A stretch of DNA of 64,000 nucleotides from Hyphomicrobium sp. (GCA_002928735.1 PERL01000009.1:1-64000), one strand, 5' to 3'. Positions 1 to 8,529 are shown, numbered from the stretch's first letter. Numbers and translations are program-made. Notes: generated by a model not told the origin, from the letters alone.

Positions 1-1
1 C

Positions 2-73
2 CTACGCCTTCAGCGCCCTCCACAGCGCCCAAAGGGCTGTGAAGGTCAGAACGACGATAAGGGCGGGGATCAC
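2..73 (-). CDS. Tiny 23-aa membrane protein of the lysis module
   Basis: GTG start that overlaps the stop of the 33-aa gene (GTGA). The predicted product is almost one hydrophobic helix (IPALIVVLTFTALWALW) ending in RALKA, so the charged end would face the cytoplasm. Position after spanins and endolysin suggests a holin-like or antiholin-like role. This is inference only; no homologue is recognised. Confidence 0.5.
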   Translation of the reverse strand: MIPALIVVLTFTALWALWRALKA

Positions 74-171
74 GGGTTGAAAAAGTAATCGTGCGTGAAA
101 TACGCACCAAACACAGCTAGCCAAAACAAAGCTGAGATCAAAACCAGCATTCCAATGTGGTACGGAGTCAC
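70..171 (-). CDS. Tiny 33-aa membrane protein of the lysis module (holin candidate)
   Basis: GTG start overlapping the TGA of the upstream 93-aa gene (GTGA), and its own TGA is overlapped by the next GTG. The protein has a polar N-terminus (TPYHIG), one transmembrane helix (MLVLISALFWLAVFGAYF) and a short tail (THDYFFNP). A single-helix protein among endolysin and spanin genes fits a pinholin or antiholin, but function is not proven. The longer overlapping frame starting at 456 is probably a shadow of the 93-aa gene. Confidence 0.55.
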   Translation of the reverse strand: MTPYHIGMLVLISALFWLAVFGAYFTHDYFFNP

Positions 172-449
172 CTTGTCCAAGCCTTCAAGATGCTGGCGAC
201 GAAATGCGCCGCCTCTGGGGTTAGGGCTGCTGCTTTGGAGTTGGCTAGGATAAGCAGGATTAGCGCGACCCCAGCTTCCACCCTGGTTAGACGCCGGCCG
301 TGATCCTTGATCGTCACGGCTTGATCCTCCAAGTTCTCCGCGTTGCCTTCTGATGCGTGTTCCAGATCCTTCAACCTGTCCCGCAACGCGATTTCCCTCT
401 CCCACTGCGATTGCGGCGGCGATGAGTGCCAATTTCCCTGCCAGTTCAT
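168..449 (-). CDS. Coiled-coil membrane protein of the lysis module
   Basis: 93 aa. Residues about 15-55 are charged and heptad-like (WEREIALRDRLKDLEH...), followed by a hydrophobic segment (VALILLILANSKAAAL) and a short end. Small coiled-coil proteins with one membrane helix are common beside phage lysis genes, where some act as holins. It lies directly after the spanin pair and is coupled to the 33-aa gene by a GTGA overlap. Holin is the best guess. Confidence 0.65.
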   Translation of the reverse strand: MNWQGNWHSSPPQSQWEREIALRDRLKDLEHASEGNAENLEDQAVTIKDHGRRLTRVEAGVALILLILANSKAAALTPEAAHFVASILKAWTR

Positions 450-459
450 CCGCCATGTC

Positions 460-705
460 TCAGCTCTTTACGGGCTCACAGGGCGGGGCCTTATAGACCA
501 CCTCTTTGCCCTGCTTGATGGTTTCTATCCGCGACGATTGTTCGGCCGCTTGGCGCTGCGTCTCGCATGTGTCAGCCTTCGACGGCTTGATATGCCCAAT
601 CGCGTCAGCAACCTTTTTTGCGTCAGTCGCGGTAATAGGGGTTGAACACCCCCCGGCCAGCGCGAGACTTGTCGCCAGCGGAAGCAGCTTTGCCAATCGC
701 ATCAT
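460..705 (-). CDS. Outer-membrane spanin-like lipoprotein (Rz1-like)
   Basis: 81 aa starting MMRLAKLLPLA with a lipoprotein signal and lipobox LAGGC (Cys near residue 20). The mature part is short and rich in Lys, Ala and Gln, ending EVVYKAPPCEPVKS, so a second Cys lies near the C-terminus. The start lies inside the upstream i-spanin gene in another frame, the usual Rz/Rz1 arrangement. Role in family: with the i-spanin it joins inner and outer membranes for the last step of lysis. An earlier start at 774 would put a non-signal stretch in front and was rejected. Confidence 0.7.
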   Translation of the reverse strand: MMRLAKLLPLATSLALAGGCSTPITATDAKKVADAIGHIKPSKADTCETQRQAAEQSSRIETIKQGKEVVYKAPPCEPVKS

Positions 706-853
706 TGGTTGCCTTCTCGATTTTCGCGACGGCCTTTTGAGCACCGACGCTGCGTTGATGAGACCCAAACGCAACGATAAGCAACGCTACAGAACCTGCA
801 CCGGCCAAGATCCGGCCAATGGGGGTTAAGAGGAAAGTGAGGACCGTAACCAC
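623..853 (-). CDS. Inner-membrane spanin-like protein (Rz-like)
   Basis: 76 aa from a GTG start. N-terminal membrane helix (about residues 3-28) followed by a charged helical segment (HQRSVGAQKAVAKIEKATNDAIGKA). It overlaps the end of the endolysin gene by 28 bases and its 3' third overlaps the lipoprotein gene in a different frame. It is shorter than typical Rz proteins (about 150 aa), so assignment rests on topology and the nested partner. Confidence 0.6.
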   Translation of the reverse strand: MVTVLTFLLTPIGRILAGAGSVALLIVAFGSHQRSVGAQKAVAKIEKATNDAIGKAASAGDKSRAGRGVFNPYYRD

Positions 854-1527
854 TGGCGTTTCTCCGCAATCTTGGGAAGGATGAAGCCAAAGAACGCGAC
901 TGAAACTGCACAGGCACCCGTCAGGATCAAATTGGAACCAAACCAGCCGACAAGATCCCCAGCTTGAGCCGCAACATCCCGGACCACGGTTGCCGTGTCG
1001 AGGTATTCGGTTTTGACGTAAGCAGCCGTGTCTTTCACGGTTTTGACAACGGGGGTTGCTTCCTCAACAACTTGAGGCGTGACAGCTACCGTTGTCAGCG
1101 TTGTCTTGGGATGGTCCCGCGCAACCTCGTACATTTTGCGGGGTAGGCTAATGTCCTTGGCTGGGTAGGTCTTGCGGTGCAACTCGATATGAGGCGAATC
1201 CCAGCCCCAATCGATGCCCCGTTCGATCCTCACCCCTTGCTCATCCGCGACGGCTTGGATCACATCCGCAACCCGGCGCATGTCGTCCATGTCATAGGTC
1301 GCAACCCCATCCTCACCAATCGCGATGAAGTCGATTGCGTGCCCGGTGATGTGCCGGCTGGCCATGGTCTTGGACTTCCGCTGCGCCACCAGCATCTTTT
1401 GACGCTCTGGCGTTCTCAGCCCTTCCGTGACTCGAAACTTGGTGCGGGTCGCGGCTTCCCGGATGACTTTGACAAGCTCCGGCCGTACCCCGAGGAGCTT
1501 TTCCTCGGATCGCGGGTCTAACGTCAT
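826..1527 (-). CDS. Membrane-anchored M15-type endolysin (L-Ala-D-Glu peptidase-like)
   Basis: 233 aa. N-terminal peptidase domain (residues 1-120) with the VanY/M15 zinc triad: SRHITGHAID (H59, D66) and SPHIELH (H113). The family cuts peptidoglycan stem peptides. Unlike T5-type endolysins (about 137 aa) it has a 110-residue C-terminal extension ending in a membrane helix (LILTGACAVSVAFFGFIL) and a basic tail, so it may stay tethered to the inner membrane. First gene of the lysis block. Confidence 0.82.
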   Translation of the reverse strand: MTLDPRSEEKLLGVRPELVKVIREAATRTKFRVTEGLRTPERQKMLVAQRKSKTMASRHITGHAIDFIAIGEDGVATYDMDDMRRVADVIQAVADEQGVRIERGIDWGWDSPHIELHRKTYPAKDISLPRKMYEVARDHPKTTLTTVAVTPQVVEEATPVVKTVKDTAAYVKTEYLDTATVVRDVAAQAGDLVGWFGSNLILTGACAVSVAFFGFILPKIAEKRQWLRSSLSS

Positions 1528-1540
1528 GTTGTGGGTGTCC

Positions 1541-2389
1541 TTAGTAGAGCCCTACAGAACGCAGATACTCTAAAAGGGCGGGGTCAGTGTCTTGTGTCTC
1601 TCCAGCAAGAGGAACGCTAGAGCCGGTAGGGGCGTTTGACCATGCCACGCCTTCAGGGCGGTTAGGCCCTCCCGCGCGCCTCCATTCTGGCACTTCATCA
1701 AGTAGATATTTGTTTGACGGGTCGTGATAGCCCATCAAGCCGTGTGGCTCGTCTATTGTCGGGACATACTCCCGGACGGCTTCAGGGTAGTTTGCTTTCC
1801 AGAACGCATAGCCGTCTTCAGACAACGTGCGATCTGGCGTCAACGCCTTCCCGGTTTCGTCCTGTATTCTCCCGTAGACTTGGCTTGCAATTCCTTGACG
1901 CCTATAAGCCGGATCAACATAAGCCTGAGCCACTGATATCGAGTTAGGCATTTCGCGCACGTCAAACGTCCCAACCTCTTTTCCGCCCTTGAAAGCAGTA
2001 AAGAGATTTCCCGGCGTTCTCGTAATTTTTAAGTCGTTAGCCACCTTCGGAGCCGCCCTCACCGCGTCATCCGCAAGTCCACCGGCTAGACCAACGCCAA
2101 GACCTCCCATGACGACGCCGCCCGCAGCGTCTGCCGCCGCGCCTGCGTTCTGCCTGATGGCTTCAGGCGTGTCGAACCCCTGAGCGCCAAATGAGCGCAC
2201 CCCGTCCCAGATCGCGCCAAGCGGAAATGCAGGCAAGGCTAGTTCCGTCTGCCCATCAGCATAGGTGGCCAACGGCGCAAGAAACCCGCGATCAACCGGA
2301 ACCTCGTTTGCACGGAACGGGTCCGGCTCATTCATCGCGTTGCGAAACCGCCCAAACAGTTCCAGCGCGTTGACAGGCCGTCCGCTCAT
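1541..2389 (-). CDS. Late phage protein with a GNAT-like acetyltransferase motif
   Basis: 282 aa. The N-terminal third is Gly/Ala-rich (AAADAAGGVVMGGLGVGLAGG), like virion or ejection proteins. Residues about 150-180 contain VDPAYRRQGIASQVYGRI, the acetyl-CoA-binding motif A of GNAT enzymes (Q/R-x-x-G-x-A/G). The C-terminal part is polar and unrecognised. It sits between tail-fibre and lysis genes and may be a virion-carried modifying enzyme. Substrate unknown. Confidence 0.6.
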   Translation of the reverse strand: MSGRPVNALELFGRFRNAMNEPDPFRANEVPVDRGFLAPLATYADGQTELALPAFPLGAIWDGVRSFGAQGFDTPEAIRQNAGAAADAAGGVVMGGLGVGLAGGLADDAVRAAPKVANDLKITRTPGNLFTAFKGGKEVGTFDVREMPNSISVAQAYVDPAYRRQGIASQVYGRIQDETGKALTPDRTLSEDGYAFWKANYPEAVREYVPTIDEPHGLMGYHDPSNKYLLDEVPEWRRAGGPNRPEGVAWSNAPTGSSVPLAGETQDTDPALLEYLRSVGLY

Positions 2390-2733
2390 GGCTCTTGCGC
2401 CTTATCCCGTGAAATCATTTCAGCCAGGCGCAGGGGGAACTCGGCAAGCTGGCGCTCAAGGTCAGCCATGCGCTGTTTAAGACCGTCGTTTTCCTGCTGG
2501 ATTAGAATGATGTCAGTGCTAGACGGGCCTGACACGGGCGAGACACTGGCCGGCGCTTCCGGTTTCGGCCTCTGGGCTCGGATCGCGGCGGCTTCCTCTG
2601 GAGTGACCCGCTGCCACCCGGCCGGCTGGTCCGCCATTTTGGCGATTTCCGCGTTGATGGCCTCGTCCGTGTCTTCACCATAGAACTGCATAATACCAAG
2701 ACGGCCGTCGTGAAAGGCTAAGGCAATGTTCAT
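2386..2733 (-). CDS. Small tail-associated protein
   Basis: 115 aa starting MNIALAFHDGRLG; ATG overlaps the tail-fibre stop (ATGA). The first 50 residues look like a small folded domain, the middle is Pro/Ala-rich, and residues about 75-110 form a coiled coil (LIQQENDGLKQRMADLERQLAE). Position right after the fibre gene suggests a fibre chaperone or accessory protein; family not recognised. Confidence 0.6.
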   Translation of the reverse strand: MNIALAFHDGRLGIMQFYGEDTDEAINAEIAKMADQPAGWQRVTPEEAAAIRAQRPKPEAPASVSPVSGPSSTDIILIQQENDGLKQRMADLERQLAEFPLRLAEMISRDKAQEP

Positions 2734-4070
2734 GATAGGGTTCCATAGCAAGCAAAGTGGATGCCTTCAGGATCATTGAGCGTGCCGCCGCCGGTCTGTA
2801 CGTTGATTTCAAAACTGCCCGCCGCTTGACCCGAAGTGACGGCGGCAATGCGGTTGTTGCCCGTTGGAGCCTGAGCGGTGGCGACAATGACGTAGTTTGC
2901 GCTTGAGAACGAAATCACCGTGACCGTGAGGCGGCCCGTTGCGGTGTCCGTAATGCTGGCGACGTTGAGCCCGGCTGCCAGTGTCGGGACGCCTGCGGCG
3001 TATGTGACGATCCCCCATGCTTTCGCAACGCCCGGATGTCGGAGCATATCCACCGGGGCCACGTAGCGGGTCGCGTCGGTTGCGGTGAGAACTTCCGCAG
3101 CGGTCGCTTTTTCAACGGTTCCGGGGCGCGTTTCGGAGGCTTCCTCAATCACCCATGCCGAGCCTTGGAAGCTGTAATAGCGATCTTCATCCTGAACGTA
3201 GGCAACCCATCCGCAATCTGTCGGCGGCGTGATCTTGACATAAGCTCCACCCGTCGTGTGCACGACAACGTCGTGGTTGGCGATTGACGTAGAGCCCCAG
3301 GTTGCAGCCCCGGTTGCAATGTAAAGAAGACCGGCCTCAGGGGGCGAACCGGGAGCCGCCGCCAAGCGGTCGGCAATTGTTAGAACGCCCTGCCCGCGTT
3401 TGATGTGCGGCCCGACGTGGCCAAACACCCGCCAGTTGCCGCCGTCGCTGATGAGGGTGATTTCCTCACCTGAATTGGAAAGGGCAAACGCCGTGCTGTA
3501 CCCAAGTGCCCCGGACGTGATCGTCTGCGATGACGACGTAGCGACAATGACTTGGTTCGCCGTCCCCGCGTGGGAAATCGTGCAGAGCCACCCGTTCCCG
3601 ACATCGGCAGCCGCCGCAGACGGCAGCGTAAACGTCACGTCCCCGCCCGTGCAGTTCCCCGCGAATGCCTTGCCCTGGTCAGCGGCGACAACTGTGTAAT
3701 CCAGCGATTTGGTTTCTACGGTACGGGTTGAAATGACGGAGCCACCGTCGTCTGTCCCGGCCTCTACGGCTGCCTTGACGTAGTCGTGTTCAGCAATGAG
3801 CGCGCCGGCAGAGGTCTCAATGCGGACCTTGTAGGAAGACGTGTCCGTAAACACTAACGTCTTGGTTGAGCCGTCGCTGGTTGGATAGCCAAGGGAATCT
3901 GTGGTAACGCTTGTTCCTAGTGCCGTGGTCAAATCCTGGTCTGCATACACGGTCTTAGGCGTCGTGGTTCCAGCGACATAGAACCGAACCACGGCACCGG
4001 AAAGAGGCGCACCCGTGCTTGAATTGGTCAGCCGTTGGCCGGGTGGGAAGACGTTGACGGAATCAACCAT
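2730..4070 (-). CDS. Tail fibre / tailspike protein
   Basis: 446 aa. N-terminal 110 residues match the common podovirus fibre head-attachment pattern (GAPLSGAVVRFYVAGTT followed by a VYADQDLTTALG stretch). The rest is Ser/Thr/Gly-rich beta repeats (QTITSGALGYSTAF and similar), as in receptor-binding fibres. No enzyme motif was seen. It probably determines host surface recognition. Confidence 0.78.
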   Translation of the reverse strand: MVDSVNVFPPGQRLTNSSTGAPLSGAVVRFYVAGTTTPKTVYADQDLTTALGTSVTTDSLGYPTSDGSTKTLVFTDTSSYKVRIETSAGALIAEHDYVKAAVEAGTDDGGSVISTRTVETKSLDYTVVAADQGKAFAGNCTGGDVTFTLPSAAAADVGNGWLCTISHAGTANQVIVATSSSQTITSGALGYSTAFALSNSGEEITLISDGGNWRVFGHVGPHIKRGQGVLTIADRLAAAPGSPPEAGLLYIATGAATWGSTSIANHDVVVHTTGGAYVKITPPTDCGWVAYVQDEDRYYSFQGSAWVIEEASETRPGTVEKATAAEVLTATDATRYVAPVDMLRHPGVAKAWGIVTYAAGVPTLAAGLNVASITDTATGRLTVTVISFSSANYVIVATAQAPTGNNRIAAVTSGQAAGSFEINVQTGGGTLNDPEGIHFACYGTLS

Positions 4071-4099
4071 GTTCTGCGTTCCTAGAGCGAAGGATATGA

Positions 4100-4408
4100 A
4101 TGGACTGGCGAGAGGCCGTTTTCGTCACCGTCTTCACGGTGCTTGCCCTAGCCCTACTCAAACTGGCATTGACCGCCGGCGTCGAGGCGCACGGCTTACT
4201 CTCCGTCCCCATCATCACGGGGGCGGTAGTCGCTGTTTGTTACTTTGTGATCCGCTGGGCTAATCGCGGCTTTGAGACGATCCCGCCCCCGTCACAGCCG
4301 GCGTTAAGTTCGGACGACGAACCGGAACGGCTTGGCTCATCGCCTTCCGTGCTCGCATTGCCCCCACCTGAGCCGGAAGACCCGTCATCTCAAGACCGCC
4401 GCGAATAA
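4100..4408 (+). CDS. Antisense two-helix membrane protein (possible moron)
   Basis: 102 aa on the strand opposite all neighbouring late genes. Good ribosome site (AAGGA, 6 bases before ATG). Two membrane helices (AVFVTVFTVLALALLKLAL and SVPIITGAVVAVCYFVI) then a Pro/Ser-rich cytoplasmic tail. It fills the only 190-base gap in the late block but its 3' 149 bases overlap the end of the 746-aa gene, so the tail may be partly a shadow. It could be a lysogeny-expressed gene. Confidence 0.5.
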   Translation: MDWREAVFVTVFTVLALALLKLALTAGVEAHGLLSVPIITGAVVAVCYFVIRWANRGFETIPPPSQPALSSDDEPERLGSSPSVLALPPPEPEDPSSQDRRE

Positions 4409-6500
4409 GCTGATTGCCGGGAACCAAGTTCAGCAGCTTGCCAAACATTTCCTTCATGCCTTCAATGGCAGTGTAGCCCGACCCCGACGCATTCGGAGGC
4501 TTGTAGGCTGCCACTTCGACGGCGCGCATAAGGTTTCGCATCTGTGCCATCTCTTCGGGGCTGTAGAGCGACATCATCACCGTGCGTTGGTTCGTGAGCG
4601 CGGATTTGATGTTGTTGGTCAGAGCCTGCGGCCCTAGCAACTCACCATTCTTGTCCTGCACAAGTCGCGACCAGTAGGCCAGACGAATATCGTCCCAAGC
4701 CTGTTTCCCGCCTTCCTCGCCAAACTGGTCAAGGATGGCCTTGGTTTGCCGTAGGGCCGTCGCCGTGCCCTCAACTGCTGTCCTGCTACCCTGAGACCCG
4801 AGCAAGGCTTGAATGACGCCTTCCCCGCTGTCAGCGCCCTGCATGGCCTTTGACAACCGACGTGCGCCGGTTGATGTGCGCCCGCCAGCCTCAGTCGGGG
4901 AGAACAGTTCACGAACCCCACGCGCGAAGGATCGCGCTTTGACCAGCTGCGCCGCCGCGAGAGGATCGCCAGCCAAAAGGCTCTTTTCGGCGCTTTCCCC
5001 GATCCAGTCGTTGAAGGCGTCGTAAATCATGCCAGCCTGTCGCATGTCTTCGCCAGGCTGGGCCAGTTTCATGTCGCGCAATAGCCGCCGGCGCATCTGG
5101 TCAACGGTCTGGACCTGCTTCAACTGGATGCCGCCCGCTTCATTCACAGGCAACTTCTTTTCCGCGAATTGACCGATAGTCTCAGCCATCTTCTCCCCAG
5201 TCGGGGTGAATGCCGTCTCTTCCGACAATGCCGAGCTAATTCGGCCGCGAAGCGTCCCCAGAGCCTCGTCTGTGGCCGCTAGCTCTTTGACGCCACCCGT
5301 CTCCCACAATTCGCTTTCAGCCGTCTTCGCGTTCTGGCGGGCCGTCCGGAGCGTGTCTTGGACGTTCTCGCCTATGTTGCGGAAATCAGCCCGCCCCATC
5401 GATTGCGGGTTGATGGTTTCACCAACGCCGCGCCGGCCGCGACCACCCCCAAGCGTGGCTTCCTCAATCCGCTGGGATTGGAGCTTGTCAAAGCCCAGCA
5501 TTTCGCGTTCTGCCTTTTCGCCGTAGATGCCCCGCCGCAGCTTTTCCTCTTGGTTCAAAAGGAACGGGCGCTTGCTCTGCTGCCCCTGCGTCACGGGGAC
5601 TCCCATGGGTTCTACCGCGCTTCGCGAGGCCGCAAGAGCCGCGTCCCCGCTCTTCGCGTAGCTGGTCGCAAATTCCTTGGCCATGTCTGGCGTGAGGTCG
5701 TTTGGATCAAGCCCGGCTTTCTGTGCCGCTTCAATGCCACGTTGGGTGAGCTTGCCCGCGCCGTCCACCATGCCGGGGATGGTCACGAACCGACGCCAAA
5801 GGGCAGAACCGGCCGCAGCCACCGGAGGGCCAGCGAAGCCAAGCCCCGTGTTGATGGCGGCTTTTTCTTTTTCAATCCCCTGTTCTGATCCCATCGGGAT
5901 TTGCGCCAAGTCGCCGGCAACCGAGGTTGCGCCAGCGCCAAGCCCCTGTGAAATTCCTTGCGCCAGCCAATTCATGCTCTTTGTTGCCTTGCCGATCACG
6001 CTGGCGCTGGCAATGTAGGGGATCGAACCATAAAGCCCGCGAAAAACGTCCGTGCTGTCGAGCCCCGGTTCGTTCAAGTAGCCTTTCTGTTCCTGCCCGT
6101 CCGGCCCACGGGTCACGAACACGTCGCGGCCCATGCTGTCCTTTTCGACGCGGGACACGCGATCCCCGAGCGCGTTGCGCACGATGTCTGCCATCTGCGG
6201 GTCAGACGCGCCGGCCATGGCTGCGTTGGCGGTCGGCGTGCGAAGCTCTTCGGTAAATTGGTCATACACGGACCCAACTCCAGAATAAGCCGGGTCTTGA
6301 CGGCCTCTGACCGTGTTCACCATCCATTCGCCCCAGCCCTCTTCCTGCTGCGGCTTAGGTTGTGCTGCTGGCTGCGGGGCGGGGCGGGGTTGCCCATCAT
6401 CCATCAGCAAGTCCATACCGCGCAGCTTGCCCGCTGTTGGCTGAGCCTGCGCCGGCTGCGTGTCATCCATCAGCAAATCGAGGCCGCGCAGTCGCGTCAT
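4260..6500 (-). CDS. Large virion ejection-type protein
   Basis: 746 aa, helical and Ala/Gly/Gln-rich. It starts with a duplicated motif LRGLDLLMDD / LRGMDLLMDD about 17 residues apart, followed by a Pro/Gln linker. A glycine/alanine segment (IASASVIGKATKSMNWLAQ) could insert in membranes. It is the third of three consecutive proteins (8.5-4.3 kb) placed like P22 gp7, gp20 and gp16, which are ejected to pass DNA across the envelope. Start ATG overlaps the upstream stop (ATGA). Confidence 0.65.
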   Translation of the reverse strand: MTRLRGLDLLMDDTQPAQAQPTAGKLRGMDLLMDDGQPRPAPQPAAQPKPQQEEGWGEWMVNTVRGRQDPAYSGVGSVYDQFTEELRTPTANAAMAGASDPQMADIVRNALGDRVSRVEKDSMGRDVFVTRGPDGQEQKGYLNEPGLDSTDVFRGLYGSIPYIASASVIGKATKSMNWLAQGISQGLGAGATSVAGDLAQIPMGSEQGIEKEKAAINTGLGFAGPPVAAAGSALWRRFVTIPGMVDGAGKLTQRGIEAAQKAGLDPNDLTPDMAKEFATSYAKSGDAALAASRSAVEPMGVPVTQGQQSKRPFLLNQEEKLRRGIYGEKAEREMLGFDKLQSQRIEEATLGGGRGRRGVGETINPQSMGRADFRNIGENVQDTLRTARQNAKTAESELWETGGVKELAATDEALGTLRGRISSALSEETAFTPTGEKMAETIGQFAEKKLPVNEAGGIQLKQVQTVDQMRRRLLRDMKLAQPGEDMRQAGMIYDAFNDWIGESAEKSLLAGDPLAAAQLVKARSFARGVRELFSPTEAGGRTSTGARRLSKAMQGADSGEGVIQALLGSQGSRTAVEGTATALRQTKAILDQFGEEGGKQAWDDIRLAYWSRLVQDKNGELLGPQALTNNIKSALTNQRTVMMSLYSPEEMAQMRNLMRAVEVAAYKPPNASGSGYTAIEGMKEMFGKLLNLVPGNQLIRGGLEMTGLPAQVGAMRARKAMSQAVPVRRPNLTPAVTGAGSSQSRD

Positions 6501-7879
6501 ATGCCAAACTCCTGCTTGAGACCTTGCTTCACCGCGTTGCGCAATTCATCGCCCTTCAAGCCCTGCTGCTGGAACATGCCTTGAAGCTCATCTGTCTTGT
6601 TCTGGATGATGCCGTTCATCTGTTCGAGCGGAATTTGGCTCCATGGGCGGCCGGTCTTCTTGGCAAACGTCGCGCGCGCCTGAACCATGAGAAGCCGCTG
6701 CATGGTCGCGTCCAGCTTGCCCTTGAATTGTGAGGGGCTGTCGCCGTCGTACCAAGTCTGGCCGGCGTTTGGTACGGCCTGCATGATGCGTTGGGCTTCT
6801 GGGATGGTCATAGCCGCCCCAGTGATTTCCTTGATGTATTGGTTCAGGTTGTCGATGGCGTCAGAACGGAACGCCGAATACTCAACCAGTTCCGCTTTCT
6901 GTTCTGGCGTAATCGCCTTTTCGCTGATCTTTTCCGCCAGCGCGTTCCACGCAAACCCCGCGCGCTTTTCAATGTTCAGAAACTCAGGCTTGAACCGTTG
7001 CCGGATTGACGAAAGACGAGCCCCAGCTTCGCCTGATGTCAACATTCGTTCTTCAATCGTATTCGTCGCCGGCTTCTGCCAGCCGTCTGGATTCTCCTTG
7101 CTGATCTGATCAAAAAGTGCCCGCCCGACTTGCGCAGTCTTGGGGTCAGCCATCAGGCCATAAGCCAAGGCTTCGGCGTCTTGTCGGCTAAAATCACCAA
7201 ACGGCGTGCTCACCATCGGCTCTGAAGGTTGCGCCATAGGGGGAGCTTGCGGGTCTGCTTCATTGGCAAGAATGACGCCCGGCATCCCTGGCTGTGCCGT
7301 GTTGCTCTGCGGCTGGATCATCGGGGCTTGGCCGCCGGCGGGGGCCGTCCCGCCAGTCGGTCGTGCGCGCGACTTCAGCATTTCAAGGATCGGGTTGGGC
7401 TCTGCTTTCTGGCGAAGCTGGTCTGTCGCGGCCTGCTTATAGGCAAGCTCTGCCTGCTTCATCTTCGCGTCCATGGGGTCAATCCCGCCATAAGCAGCGG
7501 CGTAAGACGCGCCGTATTTGTCCGGCCCGGTTCTCACATCCAAGTCGTCCGGGTCCATGCCGTCGCCGGGGTGATACTTGGCGTGTTCCTGCACAAGTGC
7601 GCCCCAGATGCGCGGGTCACGCTTTTCCGGCGGCTGCTGTGCAAACGCATACATGCGCTTGGCCAAGCTCTCTTGCCGCTGCATTTGCATCTGTTCGTCC
7701 TGGCGGGCGTCAACCTTGGCATCCCGGCCGCGCTCGTACTGCTGCTGTTCGTTCTTTCGCTCTAGCTGGTTGAACTGCATTGTCTTGTTGCCATAGGCTT
7801 CCAATGCGTTTTGGACAGGCGCGACATTGATGCGGCTGTCGCCGGGCTGGAACTGCGGTAGGCTAAAGAAATTCCTCAT
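6497..7879 (-). CDS. Virion ejection-type protein
   Basis: 460 aa, rich in Gln and charged coiled-coil stretches (residues 25-85, QMQMQRQESLAKRMYAF), a Pro/Gln-rich middle (190-230) and a helical C-terminus. Overlaps the next gene by ATGA and the previous by one base. No enzymatic motif. Assignment to the ejection set is by position and composition. Confidence 0.6.
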   Translation of the reverse strand: MRNFFSLPQFQPGDSRINVAPVQNALEAYGNKTMQFNQLERKNEQQQYERGRDAKVDARQDEQMQMQRQESLAKRMYAFAQQPPEKRDPRIWGALVQEHAKYHPGDGMDPDDLDVRTGPDKYGASYAAAYGGIDPMDAKMKQAELAYKQAATDQLRQKAEPNPILEMLKSRARPTGGTAPAGGQAPMIQPQSNTAQPGMPGVILANEADPQAPPMAQPSEPMVSTPFGDFSRQDAEALAYGLMADPKTAQVGRALFDQISKENPDGWQKPATNTIEERMLTSGEAGARLSSIRQRFKPEFLNIEKRAGFAWNALAEKISEKAITPEQKAELVEYSAFRSDAIDNLNQYIKEITGAAMTIPEAQRIMQAVPNAGQTWYDGDSPSQFKGKLDATMQRLLMVQARATFAKKTGRPWSQIPLEQMNGIIQNKTDELQGMFQQQGLKGDELRNAVKQGLKQEFGI

Positions 7880-8517
7880 CAGTACCCCCCGCCGATATCA
7901 TATCGAGGCTTGGCCATCCCCGGTGGCTGTCGCATCGCGTTTGCCCCGCTGATGACGGTTCCAGCGACGTTCAAAAGGTTGTTCAAGCCTGCGTTGCGGC
8001 TCTGACTGAGAGCGTTGCCATAGTTGATCGCTTGGCCGGCGCGGGTTGCCCCGTAACCCATCGCAGCATCACCCTGGCCCATACGGATGTTGCCTTGCTG
8101 ATTGGTGGCCTCAAAGCCCTGACGCCCTGCGTCCCGGTAGCGGTCCAACCAGTTCCCCGCCGTCTGCTGAAACACCCTCTGGCCTGCCATGGCAGCAGTC
8201 CCGCCGGCGCCCATGCCCCGCGCGTTGAGGTTCCGCATCAAAGCGTTTGACTCTTGGCCAAGCTGCCCCTGAAACAGCGGGTTGCTTGTCAATGTGACGA
8301 TGGCCTGGTTCTGCGCATCCTGCCCACCGAGGCCCAGAGCATTGGTGTAGAAGCTGTTCGCCGCCTGCCCCTGCTGCGCATAGGGGGAATACATGTCGAA
8401 GGCTTGGTCATAGCGCTGCTGTTGCTGGCCATAGCCTTCACCGAGCGCCGCCGTCGCCTTCTTATTGGCGCTGGCCATGTCGCGCCGTGCGCTGTTGCCG
8501 AAAAAGTCAAAGCCCAT
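7879..8517 (-). CDS. DNA transfer / injection protein (gp7-like)
   Basis: 212 aa starting MGFDFFGNSARRDM, Gln- and Gly-rich with repeated AxxxQG helices. This pattern (small, Gln-rich, first of three proteins after tail genes) is typical of the podovirus injection protein family. It would be packed in the virion and leave with the DNA. Confidence 0.65.
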   Translation of the reverse strand: MGFDFFGNSARRDMASANKKATAALGEGYGQQQQRYDQAFDMYSPYAQQGQAANSFYTNALGLGGQDAQNQAIVTLTSNPLFQGQLGQESNALMRNLNARGMGAGGTAAMAGQRVFQQTAGNWLDRYRDAGRQGFEATNQQGNIRMGQGDAAMGYGATRAGQAINYGNALSQSRNAGLNNLLNVAGTVISGANAMRQPPGMAKPRYDIGGGY

Positions 8518-8529
8518 CGTTTCTTGCTC

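Noticed and set aside
70-456. 128-aa frame covering the lysis-end membrane genes
   Set aside because: The front half is a shadow of the 93-aa coiled-coil gene; only its last 33 residues match a coupled GTG-started gene.
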